From a virus, in IMG/VR virus record IMGVR_UViG_3300043411_001243, positions 1-20,343 of that record: 20,343 bases of DNA, one strand, 5' to 3'. Of the stretch, positions 15,275 through 20,343 are shown one piece after another. The notes below the pieces were generated by a model, which searched no databases, was not told where the DNA came from, and saw only the letters and a program-made list of their open reading frames with translations. Both the position numbers and the translations under genes were made by a program. Positions within the stretch are counted from its first letter, which is position 1. Every line of letters starts with the position of its first letter.

Positions 15275-15539
15275 CCTTCAGCACCTCCGACACGTCGAGC
15301 GGGCGGGCCGCCCACAGCGTACCGTCGGACCGGCGCAGCACCACCCCCGCCTCGTCGCCGGCCAGCTCCTCCCAGGCCTGGGAGGAGGGTAGCCGGCCCC
15401 GCACAACGGGATGCACGCCCCCCTCCTGCTCGAACAGCTCGGAGATGTCGGGCTCGTCGTCCGGCTCGTCTGCCGGCGGGCGGGTGCGGAGCGCAGCGAG
15501 CGCCTGCACCGGCCCGCCGGCGGCCGTCGGGGAGGGCAT
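15252..15539 (-). CDS. Hypothetical protein upstream of whiB
   Basis: 95 residues, ATG at 15539 sharing a base with the upstream TGA (TGATG). An acidic middle (PPADEPDDEPDISELFEQEG) is followed by an alpha/beta-like end (GVVLRRSDGTLWAARPLDVSEVLKV). The gene contains the perfect palindrome at 15366-15387 and overlaps the whiB start by 23 bp. No family recognised. Confidence 0.72.
   Translation of the reverse strand: MPSPTAAGGPVQALAALRTRPPADEPDDEPDISELFEQEGGVHPVVRGRLPSSQAWEELAGDEAGVVLRRSDGTLWAARPLDVSEVLKVAFPPTP
15282..15288 (-). promoter_or_regulatory. Strong ribosome binding site that fixes a TTG start (whiB)
   Basis: GGAGGTG is separated by seven bases from the TTG at 15274. It lies inside the upstream coding sequence and is the main evidence that the WhiB gene begins at this rare start codon. 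Confidence 0.7.
15366..15387. repeat. 22-bp perfect palindrome inside the gene before whiB
   Basis: CTCCTCCCAGG is followed with no spacer by CCTGGGAGGAG. It lies about 90 bp upstream of the whiB TTG, within a coding sequence. With this base composition a perfect 11-pair palindrome at one site has a chance of about 1 in 10^6, so it is uncommon in 20 kb. It could be a dimer-binding operator; it could also be a codon-usage accident (SSQAWEELA). Confidence 0.5.
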
Positions 15540-15883
15540 CAGATCGTCCCCTCGGCGTCGATCAGCACGAGGGCGGCGGCGTAGAACGACCACTTGTCGT
15601 GGTGGTGCGAGGCCCAGTGGAGGTAGTCCTCCCGCACGGTGTGGCAGGTGTTCCACTCCCGCACCGTAGTGGTGTAGAGGGCGGCGAGGAACCCGGCCCA
15701 CAGCACGGCCCGCAGGTCCGACGTCCAGCGAGACACGCCGGCGTCCCGCAGGTACTGGCGGACCCGCTCGGCGTGTTCGAACAGGTCCGGGGTCGGGTTC
15801 TCCAGGTGGCGCTGGCCGACCTCGATCCAGCTCTGGATCTTCTCGTTCTGGTCGATGCGGGGGTCACCCGTTGTCGTCGTCAT
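15539..15883 (-). CDS. Hypothetical helical protein
   Basis: 114 residues from the ATG at 15883, preceded by GAGGAGG. It overlaps the end of the acidic gene by 20 bp, more than most junctions here. The sequence is rich in Trp, His and Leu, and the helices (PDLFEHAERVRQYLRDAG, DLRAVLWAGFLAALYTTTV) include one moderately hydrophobic segment that is not a clear TM. No family recognised. Confidence 0.75.
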   Translation of the reverse strand: MTTTTGDPRIDQNEKIQSWIEVGQRHLENPTPDLFEHAERVRQYLRDAGVSRWTSDLRAVLWAGFLAALYTTTVREWNTCHTVREDYLHWASHHHDKWSFYAAALVLIDAEGTI

Positions 15884-16007
15884 CGTCCTCCTCTCGGGCG
15901 GCGTACACGGTGAACCCGTGCAGCTCGTTCTCGTAGTCGCCGTACTTCTCGTCCTCACGGTCGTACAGCGGGTCGTCGTAGCGGTCAGTGTAGCGGGGCC
16001 GACTCAC
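15864..16007 (-). CDS. 47-residue strongly acidic protein
   Basis: GTG at 16007 in a GTGA overlap with the preceding basic-protein gene. Seventeen of 47 residues are Asp or Glu, seven are Tyr, and it ends EEDDDDDNG. Such small acidic Tyr-rich phage proteins can mimic DNA or bind basic partners. It is encoded directly after a 43-residue Arg-rich protein. Function unknown. Confidence 0.65.
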   Translation of the reverse strand: MSRPRYTDRYDDPLYDREDEKYGDYENELHGFTVYAAREEDDDDDNG

Positions 16008-16135
16008 TTCTGCCTCCGGCGCTTGGCCCGCCAGTTCGACGTGCCCCGCACGTAGCGCTTCACGGTGGTGGCGGCGCCGCCGAGGGCGGCCCGGCGGCGG
16101 TGCCGGCGCAGCCGGCGGCTCGGGTTGAAGCTCAT
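16004..16135 (-). CDS. 43-residue Arg-rich basic protein
   Basis: ATG at 16135 (ATGA upstream), stop in GTGA downstream. Sixteen of 43 residues are Arg or Lys and none is acidic (RRLRRHRRR near the start, RAKRRRQK at the end). It probably binds nucleic acid or the acidic protein encoded next. It resembles no family I can name. Confidence 0.62.
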   Translation of the reverse strand: MSFNPSRRLRRHRRRAALGGAATTVKRYVRGTSNWRAKRRRQK

Positions 16136-16461
16136 CGGGCCGCCCTCGGGCCGACGTAGCCGGGGATGCCGCCCGTGCGGCGCCACTCGGCCATCTTGGC
16201 GGCGAACGCCCGCTGCTGGAGGTCGGTGCCCTCGGGCACGGTGCGGAGGGCGGCGGCGGCCCGTCGGCGGGCCCGCTCGGACTCCTCCCGGGTCGCCTCG
16301 GCGGCCTCACGCAGGAGCGCCTCGGAGCCGTCGTCCTTGCGGGCGTGCGAGCGGCCGGTGTTGATGCACCGGTACATGCAGCCGATGTCGTTCACGCAGA
16401 ACGGGGACTCGCAGGCCGGCGGCTCGTGGTCCGTGAGGTAGGTCTCGGACACGGCGGGCAT
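16132..16461 (-). CDS. Small protein with N-terminal Cys cluster and helical tail
   Basis: 109 residues, ATG at 16461 (TGATG upstream). C17, C22, C28 and C32 (C-x4-C-x5-C-x3-C) lie close together in ACESPFCVNDIGCMYRC and could bind zinc or an Fe-S cluster. The rest is a charged Ala/Arg/Glu helix (EALLREAAEATREESERARRR) likely to be coiled coil, ending GIPGYVGPRAAR. The spacing is not the WhiB pattern and there is no GVWGG. Function unknown. Confidence 0.72.
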   Translation of the reverse strand: MPAVSETYLTDHEPPACESPFCVNDIGCMYRCINTGRSHARKDDGSEALLREAAEATREESERARRRAAAALRTVPEGTDLQQRAFAAKMAEWRRTGGIPGYVGPRAAR

Positions 16462-16652
16462 CAGTCGACCACCTCGATGCTGGCGATGTTCTCGGTCGGG
16501 ATCGTGACCCGTGCCCCTCGCTGGTTCACGAGCGTGATCGAATCGAGGAGGAGCCACTTCTGCGGGTTGGCGTCGGCCAGGCCGATCGGCGGCTCGTTGG
16601 AGGTGATGCGCACGCCGGCGGGGCGGGAGAGGAAGACCGTGGTGAGGCTCAC
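16461..16652 (-). CDS. 63-residue hypothetical protein
   Basis: GTG at 16652 in a GTGA overlap, TGA shared with the next ATG. Alternating hydrophobic residues (SLTTVFLS, WLLLDSITLVNQ, ARVTIPTENIASIEVVD) suggest a small beta-sheet domain. No family recognised. Confidence 0.68.
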   Translation of the reverse strand: MSLTTVFLSRPAGVRITSNEPPIGLADANPQKWLLLDSITLVNQRGARVTIPTENIASIEVVD

Positions 16653-16804
16653 AGCTCCTCGCTCGCTGCTCGGGCGGCTCGGTAGTACCGGGCCAGCGCA
16701 CGGTCGCTGGGGGACTCGTACCACTCCGGCGGGCGCTCGTAGGAGCGGGACCGGGACAGGTCCTGCACCTCCTCGTCGGTGAGGGTGACGGCGATGAGGG
16801 GCAT
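16649..16804 (-). CDS. 51-residue hypothetical protein
   Basis: Found by reading the gap after the LPETG gene. ATG at 16804 shares its A with the LPETG gene's TGA (TGATG), and its own TGA overlaps the next GTG (GTGA). It starts MPLIAVTLTDEEVQDL, close to the start of the 17418-17789 protein (MPDITLSLTDDEIEAC). The rest is charged with Tyr and Arg (SRSYERPPEWYES, ALARYYRAA). Function unknown. Confidence 0.7.
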   Translation of the reverse strand: MPLIAVTLTDEEVQDLSRSRSYERPPEWYESPSDRALARYYRAARAASEEL

Positions 16805-17421
16805 CAGCGGGCCTTTCGGTTCAGCAGCTTGCGGGTGAGGATCTCGACGGCGCCGCCGAGCGTGAGCACGGAGAGGCCGATGAACGCCAGCGTCGAGCCG
16901 GTGCCCGTCTCGGGGAGCCGCTCCCGCTCAGGGGCGGGCGCCGGTGCGGGCGGCACCGGCTCCGGGGCGGGTGCGGGCGGCGGGTCCGGCACGCAGCGGG
17001 GGTCGTCGTGGTCGTAGATGCCCTTGCCGAAGATCAGGCAGACGGGCGTGGCCGGCGGGCCGGCCGTCGTGGGGGGCGGCGGGGCCGCCGTGGTGGGCGG
17101 AGGCGGCGGGGGCGTGGCGGCCTTGCAGATGGTCCAGCTCGTGAGCGGGCCGTCGGCCAGGAACCGGTACGGGCCCGGCGCCGGGCGCAGCACGGTGGCG
17201 GTCTCGTCGCCGTAGCGCAGCACGAGGCGGGAGTAGTGGTCACCGTGCCGGGGGGACCAGGCCGGGTCGAACGGCCGCAGGTGGACCGTCGTCTCGTCGG
17301 CCCAGCCGTGCGGCGTGTCCCCGGGGGCGGGGTGGTCGTAGCACTCCTCCGCCGGGGCGGCCTGGGCCGCCGCCGGGGAGGGGAGCAGGAGGAGCGCCGT
17401 GAGGGCGGCGGAGGCGATCAC
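16804..17421 (-). CDS. LPXTG cell-wall-anchored surface protein, phage-encoded
   Basis: 205 residues from a GTG at 17421 (GTGA with the upstream stop; no other start is in frame for over 40 codons). Residues 2-19 are a hydrophobic signal-like segment (IASAALTALLLLPSPAAA) ending in AQA, although it lacks the usual N-terminal Lys/Arg. The mature part has DETTVHLRP (42-50) and DETATVLRP (72-80), a 30-residue repeat. Cys lie at 27, 99, 128 and 143. Two Pro-rich wall-spanning linkers (about 104-127 and 145-165) follow. The end is a complete sortase signal: LPETG (169-173), a hydrophobic segment (STLAFIGLSVLTLGGAV) and a basic tail RKLLNRKAR. It should be exported, cut and attached to the peptidoglycan by host sortase. 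The role may be superinfection exclusion or surface change. Confidence 0.9.
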   Translation of the reverse strand: MIASAALTALLLLPSPAAAQAAPAEECYDHPAPGDTPHGWADETTVHLRPFDPAWSPRHGDHYSRLVLRYGDETATVLRPAPGPYRFLADGPLTSWTICKAATPPPPPPTTAAPPPPTTAGPPATPVCLIFGKGIYDHDDPRCVPDPPPAPAPEPVPPAPAPAPERERLPETGTGSTLAFIGLSVLTLGGAVEILTRKLLNRKAR

Positions 17422-17789
17422 TGGACCGTCTCGAAGCGGTAGTAGCCGGTCTCGTAGGTGCAGATGTCGCCATCGGCGTGCTCGACGATGAGGTAGTCGA
17501 GGCCACGCTTCGGGGAGCTGTGGTAGGCGATGACCGTGCAGCGCCGGCGGTAGGGCAGGGCGGCGTTTCGTTCCTCGGGGCCAAGCCTGACGGTTGACGC
17601 CGCCTCGACGACCCGCACGAGGTCGCCCTTCTTCAGCGTCGACGGGTCGAGGGCCCTGGGGACGGCGATGGCGGCCTGGTGCAGCTTCTGCTTGACCCGG
17701 GCGAGCGGGAGCTGACCAGGGAAGAGGCCCCAATTGGTGCGGCAGGCCTCGATCTCGTCGTCGGTCAGGGACAGGGTGATGTCGGGCAC
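17418..17789 (-). CDS. Hypothetical protein with C-terminal SH3/KOW-like barrel
   Basis: 123 residues from a GTG at 17789 preceded by GAGGAG. The N-terminus MPDITLSLTDDEIEA resembles that of the 51-residue protein at 16649-16804. The second half, KKGDLVRVVEAA followed by RCTVIAYHSS, LDYLIVEHADGD and ETGYYRFETV, reads as a five-strand small barrel. The next gene upstream (17800-18030) has a similar GDRVRTYHRG start of a barrel. Function unknown. Confidence 0.72.
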   Translation of the reverse strand: MPDITLSLTDDEIEACRTNWGLFPGQLPLARVKQKLHQAAIAVPRALDPSTLKKGDLVRVVEAASTVRLGPEERNAALPYRRRCTVIAYHSSPKRGLDYLIVEHADGDICTYETGYYRFETVQ

Positions 17790-17799
17790 GGTGTGCTCC

Positions 17800-18030
17800 T
17801 CAGAGGTAGCGGTTGAAGGGGGCGGCGGGACGGGCGAAGAACTGGACGTTGAGCGTGAGGAAGGGGTGCGGGGTGTCGTTGTCGGGGCAGACGAGGAAGG
17901 CGCTCCGGTTCGGCTCGGTCCGCAGGACCGTGGCGTAGGTGGGGCGGCCTCGGTGGTAGGTGCGGACCCGGTCGCCGGCCTGGATGGCCGGGCGCCGGAG
18001 GCGTCGGGGGTGGGTGTAGCCGGTGGGCAT
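17800..18030 (-). CDS. Small basic beta-barrel-like protein, first gene after promoter
   Basis: 76 residues, ATG at 18030 with AGGAG about nine bases upstream. Residues 17-62 (QAGDRVRTYHRG, YATVLRTEPNRSAFLV, HPFLTLNVQFF) look like a KOW/SH3-type barrel. The N-terminus is Arg rich. It follows a 132-base leader from the TTGACA promoter and is separated from the next gene by 10 bp. Function unknown. Confidence 0.72.
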   Translation of the reverse strand: MPTGYTHPRRLRRPAIQAGDRVRTYHRGRPTYATVLRTEPNRSAFLVCPDNDTPHPFLTLNVQFFARPAAPFNRYL

Positions 18031-18162
18031 CGTGTGTGTCTCCTGTGGGTGGCTGGCTGGGGGGTGAGGGGCCCGCCCCGGGATTTCGACCGCTGGCTGG
18101 CCGGACGGCGGACTGGGCGTCCTCCGGCTCTACGTTTCGGGCAGCTAGGCCCCTCTGTTCCT

Positions 18163-18192
18163 ATCGTCTCACGGGTGGGTGGGGTCTGTCAA
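18163..18192 (-). promoter_or_regulatory. Candidate leftward promoter with consensus -35
   Basis: On the minus strand TTGACA (18192-18187) is followed after 18 bases by GACGAT (18168-18163), which keeps A2, A5 and T6 of the -10. The -35 lies within the last codons of the 157-residue gene, and the 132 bases 18031-18162 form an untranslated leader before the next ATG. That leader shows no strong hairpin or other signal I can name beyond a repeated GGCTGGCTGG. This is likely to drive the genes from 18030 leftward, including the surface protein, WhiB and polymerase. Confidence 0.55.
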
Positions 18193-18642
18193 GCTCTCCG
18201 GCACCCGAAGGTGCCGGCCCTTGGTGATGACGTAGACGGCGTTCGGTCGGGCGCTGGGCAGGCGCCGCACTTCGTCCTCGGTGGCGGGGCGCTCGACGCT
18301 CGTGAGCAGGTCGTAGCTCTTGCGGAGCAGGGCGTACTTCTGCTGGTACCAGGCCGACTGGCCGACCGGGTAGTCGATGGTGTGCCACCGGCCGTCTCGG
18401 GGGATGGCGAGGGCGGCCTCGACGTAGCCGTTGGCCGGGTACAGGCTGAGGGGCCGGCGGGCCTCGACGAAGATCCGGCCGCCGGGGGCCAGCTCGCCGG
18501 TGGCCCGCACCAGGATGCCGAGGGCGTTGAGGGCGGCCCGGTGGCGGGCCAGGGCGGTCGAGCCGACGGGCAGGGGGACGGGCGACCACTCCTCGGTGAG
18601 GGGGAGGGCGGCGACGGTGGGGACGAACGGGAGGTTGCTCAT
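18169..18642 (-). CDS. Hypothetical protein, possibly leaderless
   Basis: 157 residues, ATG at 18642. No Shine-Dalgarno lies in front (the bases just before are CATCAGGGT). The protein is a mix of strands and helices (GRIFVEARRPLSLYPANGY, RWHTIDYPVGQSAWYQQKY, AVYVITKGRHLRVPESL), with no TM or recognised motif. It is the first gene after the palindromic control region, so it could be a regulator or an early protein, but no HTH is obvious. Confidence 0.75.
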   Translation of the reverse strand: MSNLPFVPTVAALPLTEEWSPVPLPVGSTALARHRAALNALGILVRATGELAPGGRIFVEARRPLSLYPANGYVEAALAIPRDGRWHTIDYPVGQSAWYQQKYALLRKSYDLLTSVERPATEDEVRRLPSARPNAVYVITKGRHLRVPESLTDPTHP

Positions 18643-18648
18643 ACCCTG

Positions 18649-18678
18649 ATGGTAGCAGGGTAGGTGTCAGTAGCGCAA
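18649..18678 (-). promoter_or_regulatory. Candidate promoter for a leaderless transcript
   Basis: TTGCGC (18678-18673), an 18-base spacer and TACCAT (18654-18649) fit the loose actinobacterial -35/-10. The expected first base, seven after the -10, is the A of the ATG at 18642, and no ribosome site is present. A perfect palindrome (18679-18707) abuts the -35. Confidence 0.4.
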
Positions 18679-18707
18679 CGATCCCGCAAGCCGAGCTTGC
18701 GGGATCG
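18679..18707. promoter_or_regulatory. Perfect 12-bp inverted repeat, probable operator or hairpin
   Basis: CGATCCCGCAAG, five bases (CCGAG), then CTTGCGGGATCG. The arms match at all 12 positions and the element touches the candidate -35. It could be a repressor or activator site, or, if transcribed from upstream, a terminator-like hairpin without a U-tract. The flanking bases give another TGGGA copy (GAGTGGGAC). Confidence 0.65.
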
Positions 18708-18720
18708 AGTGGGACGGCTT

Positions 18721-18899
18721 GTGGGATGGTCGGGCAGGGCGTCTGACCAGGGGAAACACCAACAGAGGCACCACAGAATCCCACAATCCCACAACATAAC
18801 AGTTTCAGAGTTCTTATAAAGAACTCAATAGGTTGCACTACTACAACCTATTCAGTTCCTTGAACGCAGAAACGGTCATGGGACGTGGGATTGTGGGAT
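18721..18899. repeat. Five GTGGGAT heptamers (iteron-like)
   Basis: GTGGGAT occurs on the plus strand at 18721-18727, 18885-18891 and 18893-18899, and on the minus strand at 18778-18784 and 18786-18792. The two tandem pairs have an 8-bp period and face each other across the AT-rich core. TTGTGGGATGG is a direct repeat at 18719-18729 and 18891-18901. Iterons of this kind bind initiators, repressors or integrase arms. Confidence 0.7.
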
Positions 18900-18922
18900 G
18901 GCGGGAGCGTTTCCCCTGGTCA
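18744..18922. other. Nested long imperfect palindrome with AT-rich core
   Basis: Matching arms share a centre near 18838: TGACCAGGGGAAAC (18744-18757) with GTTTCCCCTGGTCA (18909-18922); ATCCCACAATCCCAC (18778-18792) with its complement (18885-18899); ACAGTTTC (18799-18806) with GAAACGGT (18869-18876, one G-T pair); and AATAGGTTG (18827-18835) with CAACCTATT (18844-18852). The core 18793-18872 has 28 G/C in 80 bases, in a genome of about 70% GC. The outer right arm includes the stop codon of the 45-residue gene. No DnaA box was seen. Possible roles are a replication origin, an operator array or an attachment site. Confidence 0.75.
18808..18865. other. Mutually exclusive hairpins in the AT-rich core
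   Basis: GAGTTCTT (18808-18815) pairs with AAGAACTC (18819-18826). GAACT (18821-18825) can instead join AATAGGTTG to pair with CAACCTATT and AGTTC (18854-18858), giving 14 pairs with one C-C mismatch. GTTC (18855-18858) can also pair with GAAC (18862-18865). If transcribed, these structures compete, like an attenuator; as DNA they are cruciform-prone. Confidence 0.5.
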
Positions 18923-19057
18923 GGGGCGGTTTCTGGCCGGCGGGTTCTGGGAGGCCGGCTGGTAGGCACGGCCGCAGGCGCAGGTGAGGTAGCCGTAGCG
19001 GTCGGCGTACAGCGTGGTGTCGGGGTGGCAGGGGCTCGGGCGGTCGGTGTCGGTCAC
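18920..19057 (-). CDS. 45-residue putative zinc-binding protein
   Basis: GTG at 19057 in a GTGA overlap. The protein has CH (10-11) and CAC (26-28) with aromatic residues between (LYADRYGYLT), a possible CH/CxC metal site, and ends in a Pro/Asn/Arg tail. It is the last gene before the control region; its stop codon lies in the outer arm of the palindrome. Function unknown. Confidence 0.62.
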   Translation of the reverse strand: MTDTDRPSPCHPDTTLYADRYGYLTCACGRAYQPASQNPPARNRP

Positions 19058-19530
19058 AGGAAGACCCGGGGGGGCAGGGCGGCCCGGATCGTGGCGGCCC
19101 CGGGCGGGAAGGTCGCCTGGAGCAGGAGCGGGGACAGGGCCACCTCGCCGGCCGGCACGTCGATGACGTAGACCAGGGCCGGCTCGGTGTAGCCGGAGGG
19201 AGGGAAGGGGCCCCGGCCGAACCAGGTCCGCAGGGCCAGGATCGACGGGGCGGCGTAGAGGTCCTCGTAGTCGTCGTTGACGTCGTGCCACACCCGGGCC
19301 CGGCCGTGGCGGTGCCCGTCGGGCAGGGCCCGGCCGGAGCGGCGCTCGCATTCCCAGGTGGGCACGCTGCGGGCGTCGAGGGCGTCGAGGACCGGGCACA
19401 GGTGGTCGGGCGGGCCACACTGCCAGCCGAGGGAGGCGGTCCAGGGGCCCCTGCGCCAGTTGGCGGCGGCGGCCAGGCGGTAGAGGCGCACGTGGCCGGG
19501 GAGCGGGGCGGGGAGGTCAGCGGCGAGCAT
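19054..19530 (-). CDS. Hypothetical protein
   Basis: 158 residues, ATG at 19530 chosen because GGAGG lies six bases upstream; a longer frame to 19593 overlaps the next gene more. Trp- and Pro-rich, with C38, C45 and C61 in the first half (LGWQCGPPDHLC, WECERRSG) and a beta-like end (PALVYVIDVPAGEVALSPLLLQ). No family recognised. Confidence 0.72.
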   Translation of the reverse strand: MLAADLPAPLPGHVRLYRLAAAANWRRGPWTASLGWQCGPPDHLCPVLDALDARSVPTWECERRSGRALPDGHRHGRARVWHDVNDDYEDLYAAPSILALRTWFGRGPFPPSGYTEPALVYVIDVPAGEVALSPLLLQATFPPGAATIRAALPPRVFL

Positions 19531-19726
19531 CGGCGGCCTCCAGGAAGCGGACGAGGTCGAACCGGGGGCTGTCGGCGGCGAGGGCGTGGGCAACGGCGTT
19601 GACGGCCTCGGCCCAGGCGTTGTAGGCCCCGTCGGCGGCGTCGGCCGTGTCGTAGTCCTGCAGGTGGTGCCGGGGATGGGCGGCGGCCAGGGCGGCCGCC
19701 AGGCGGACGTAGTCCTTGCGGGTCAT
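19517..19726 (-). CDS. Small MTRKDY-type phage protein
   Basis: 69 residues, ATG at 19726 with GGAG close upstream. It begins MTRKDYVRLAAALAAAH and continues as a helical domain ending DSPRFDLVRFLEAA. Short proteins starting MTRKDY with this ending (xFDxxRFLxAA) are common in tailed phages, with no known function. It overlaps the next gene by 14 bp. Confidence 0.78.
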   Translation of the reverse strand: MTRKDYVRLAAALAAAHPRHHLQDYDTADAADGAYNAWAEAVNAVAHALAADSPRFDLVRFLEAADARR

Positions 19727-19767
19727 GGGTCTCCTCGTGGGCTCGTGGGGAGCGGGCGCTCCGGCAG

Positions 19768-19793
19768 GGCCCCGGCCGGGTGGGGCCGGGGCC
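19768..19793. terminator. GC-rich hairpin between two leftward genes
   Basis: GGCCCCGGCC, a 6-base loop, then GGCCGGGGCC, a perfect 10-bp stem about 15 bases after the stop of the 110-residue gene. No U-tract follows. It may end or weaken transcription from the right. The rest of the 82-base gap (19727-19808) holds the ribosome site of the next gene and no promoter I can name. Confidence 0.55.
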
Positions 19794-19808
19794 TAGCCGC
19801 AACGTCCC

Positions 19809-20141
19809 TCAGTCGCCGTGGTAGCGGGCGGGATCGTAGTGGGCGCCGATGACGGCGGCCGTGATGGCCTGCAGCGTGTCGTCGTCGGGTTCGGTGCAGA
19901 GGTGCTGGAGCGCTTCCCGGATGGACTGGGCCAGCTCGGAGAACGGGGAGCGGGTCGGGTCGAAGTAGAGCGTGGTGGAAGCGCTCAGGTGCTCGTGTGG
20001 CCGGGTGCTGTAGCGCAGGCCGTCCGGCACGGCGAGGCGCACGGTGACGTGGAGGGCCACGGTCGTGGTCCCGAGGGCGTCGGCACGGTAGCCGAGGTAG
20101 GCGGGCACGGCGGCCGTGGCGTTGGTCGGGCGGTCAGACAT
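19809..20141 (-). CDS. Hypothetical protein
   Basis: 110 residues, ATG at 20141 with AGGAG seven bases upstream and an 8-bp overlap with the gene to the right. The middle reads as beta strands (TVALHVTVRLAVPDGLRY, SASTTLYFDP) followed by helices (PFSELAQSIREALQHL, DTLQAITAAVIGAHY). Predicted soluble. No family recognised. Confidence 0.72.
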   Translation of the reverse strand: MSDRPTNATAAVPAYLGYRADALGTTTVALHVTVRLAVPDGLRYSTRPHEHLSASTTLYFDPTRSPFSELAQSIREALQHLCTEPDDDTLQAITAAVIGAHYDPARYHGD

Positions 20142-20343
20142 CGGTGGTCTCCTGGTCGTGGTGGTCGAAGGCGGCGGTGAGCAGGGCCAGGGCATCGGCC
20201 CGGAAGCTCGGGTTGCGGTGGCGCTTGAGGCGCCGGACCCGTCCGACGGACACGGACCAGATGCGGGACCACGGGACCGTGGTCACGGCGTAGAGCGTCT
20301 CCTGGGGGCCGAACGGGTTGGACGGCGGCAGGACACGGTAGAG
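20134..20343 (-). CDS. Hypothetical protein, C-terminal part (cut by window edge)
   Basis: The frame is open at the right edge and 69 residues are visible. It starts within the sequence LYRVLPPSNPFG and ends FDHHDQETTDV. A basic middle segment (GRVRRLKRHRNPSF) may contact nucleic acid. Its start lies outside the window. Function unknown. Confidence 0.65.
   Translation of the reverse strand, partial: LYRVLPPSNPFGPQETLYAVTTVPWSRIWSVSVGRVRRLKRHRNPSFRADALALLTAAFDHHDQETTDV

Noticed and set aside
18793-18872. TATAAG/TATAAA as -10 boxes in the AT-rich core
   Set aside because: No acceptable -35 lies 16-19 bases upstream on either strand; they fall within the hairpin arms.
18721-18899. CRISPR-like array
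   Set aside because: Repeats are 7-11 bp, in both orientations, with no regular spacers and no cas genes.
1-20343. tRNA genes, integrase, IS elements
   Set aside because: No cloverleaf with a T-loop, no recombinase motifs and no terminal-repeat transposase were seen on reading both strands; a covariance-model tRNA search could still find one.

Overview
The window is a piece of a GC-rich (about 70% by eye) tailed-phage genome, almost certainly a phage of an actinobacterium. The sequence-based reasons are a WhiB-type regulator with the GVWGG signature, a Cys-containing YRRH small-protein family common in actinobacteria and their phages, an LPETG sortase signal of the actinobacterial kind, heavy use of GTG starts, and nearly gap-free packing with ATGA, GTGA and TGATG stop/start overlaps.

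Layout. Positions 2-1495 hold the end of one rightward gene, a large virion-associated protein. It converges on a strong bidirectional hairpin (1501-1526). Everything from 1544 to the right edge is leftward and forms one long early-type operon read from right to left. From right to left it contains: (a) small unknown genes (18920-20343); (b) a non-coding control region (18643-18919) with an AT-rich core, nested inverted repeats and five GTGGGAT heptamers; (c) a gene that may be leaderless (18169-18642), a promoter with a perfect TTGACA -35 at its end, and two small beta-barrel-like proteins; (d) a signal-peptide plus LPETG surface protein (16804-17421); (e) a run of very small overlapping genes, several with Cys clusters, one very acidic and one very basic; (f) WhiB, a DUF4406 protein and a dNMP kinase; (g) a zinc-ribbon protein and family A DNA polymerase; (h) RuvC-like resolvase, SNF2 helicase, Fe-S PD-(D/E)XK nuclease, Sak4-like RecA-fold ATPase and a probable ssDNA-binding protein; (i) a primase-helicase; (j) a TM/coiled-coil protein, a metallophosphoesterase, a small holin-like protein and a secreted Cys-containing protein.

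How it fits together. Blocks (f)-(i) form a nearly self-sufficient replication and recombination module: nucleotide supply, priming and unwinding, synthesis, strand annealing, end resection and junction resolution. WhiB and the control region probably set its expression. The two exported proteins (one secreted, one predicted to be wall-anchored) suggest that the phage changes the host surface or envelope during infection. No integrase, endolysin, tRNA, CRISPR array or IS element was seen.

Most notable: the phage-encoded LPXTG protein, the nested palindrome/iteron region at 18.7-18.9 kb, the Leu at the O-helix position of the polymerase, a polymerase stop codon followed by 25 in-frame codons that end exactly in an ATGA junction, and a primase whose CHC2 zinc ligands are all replaced.
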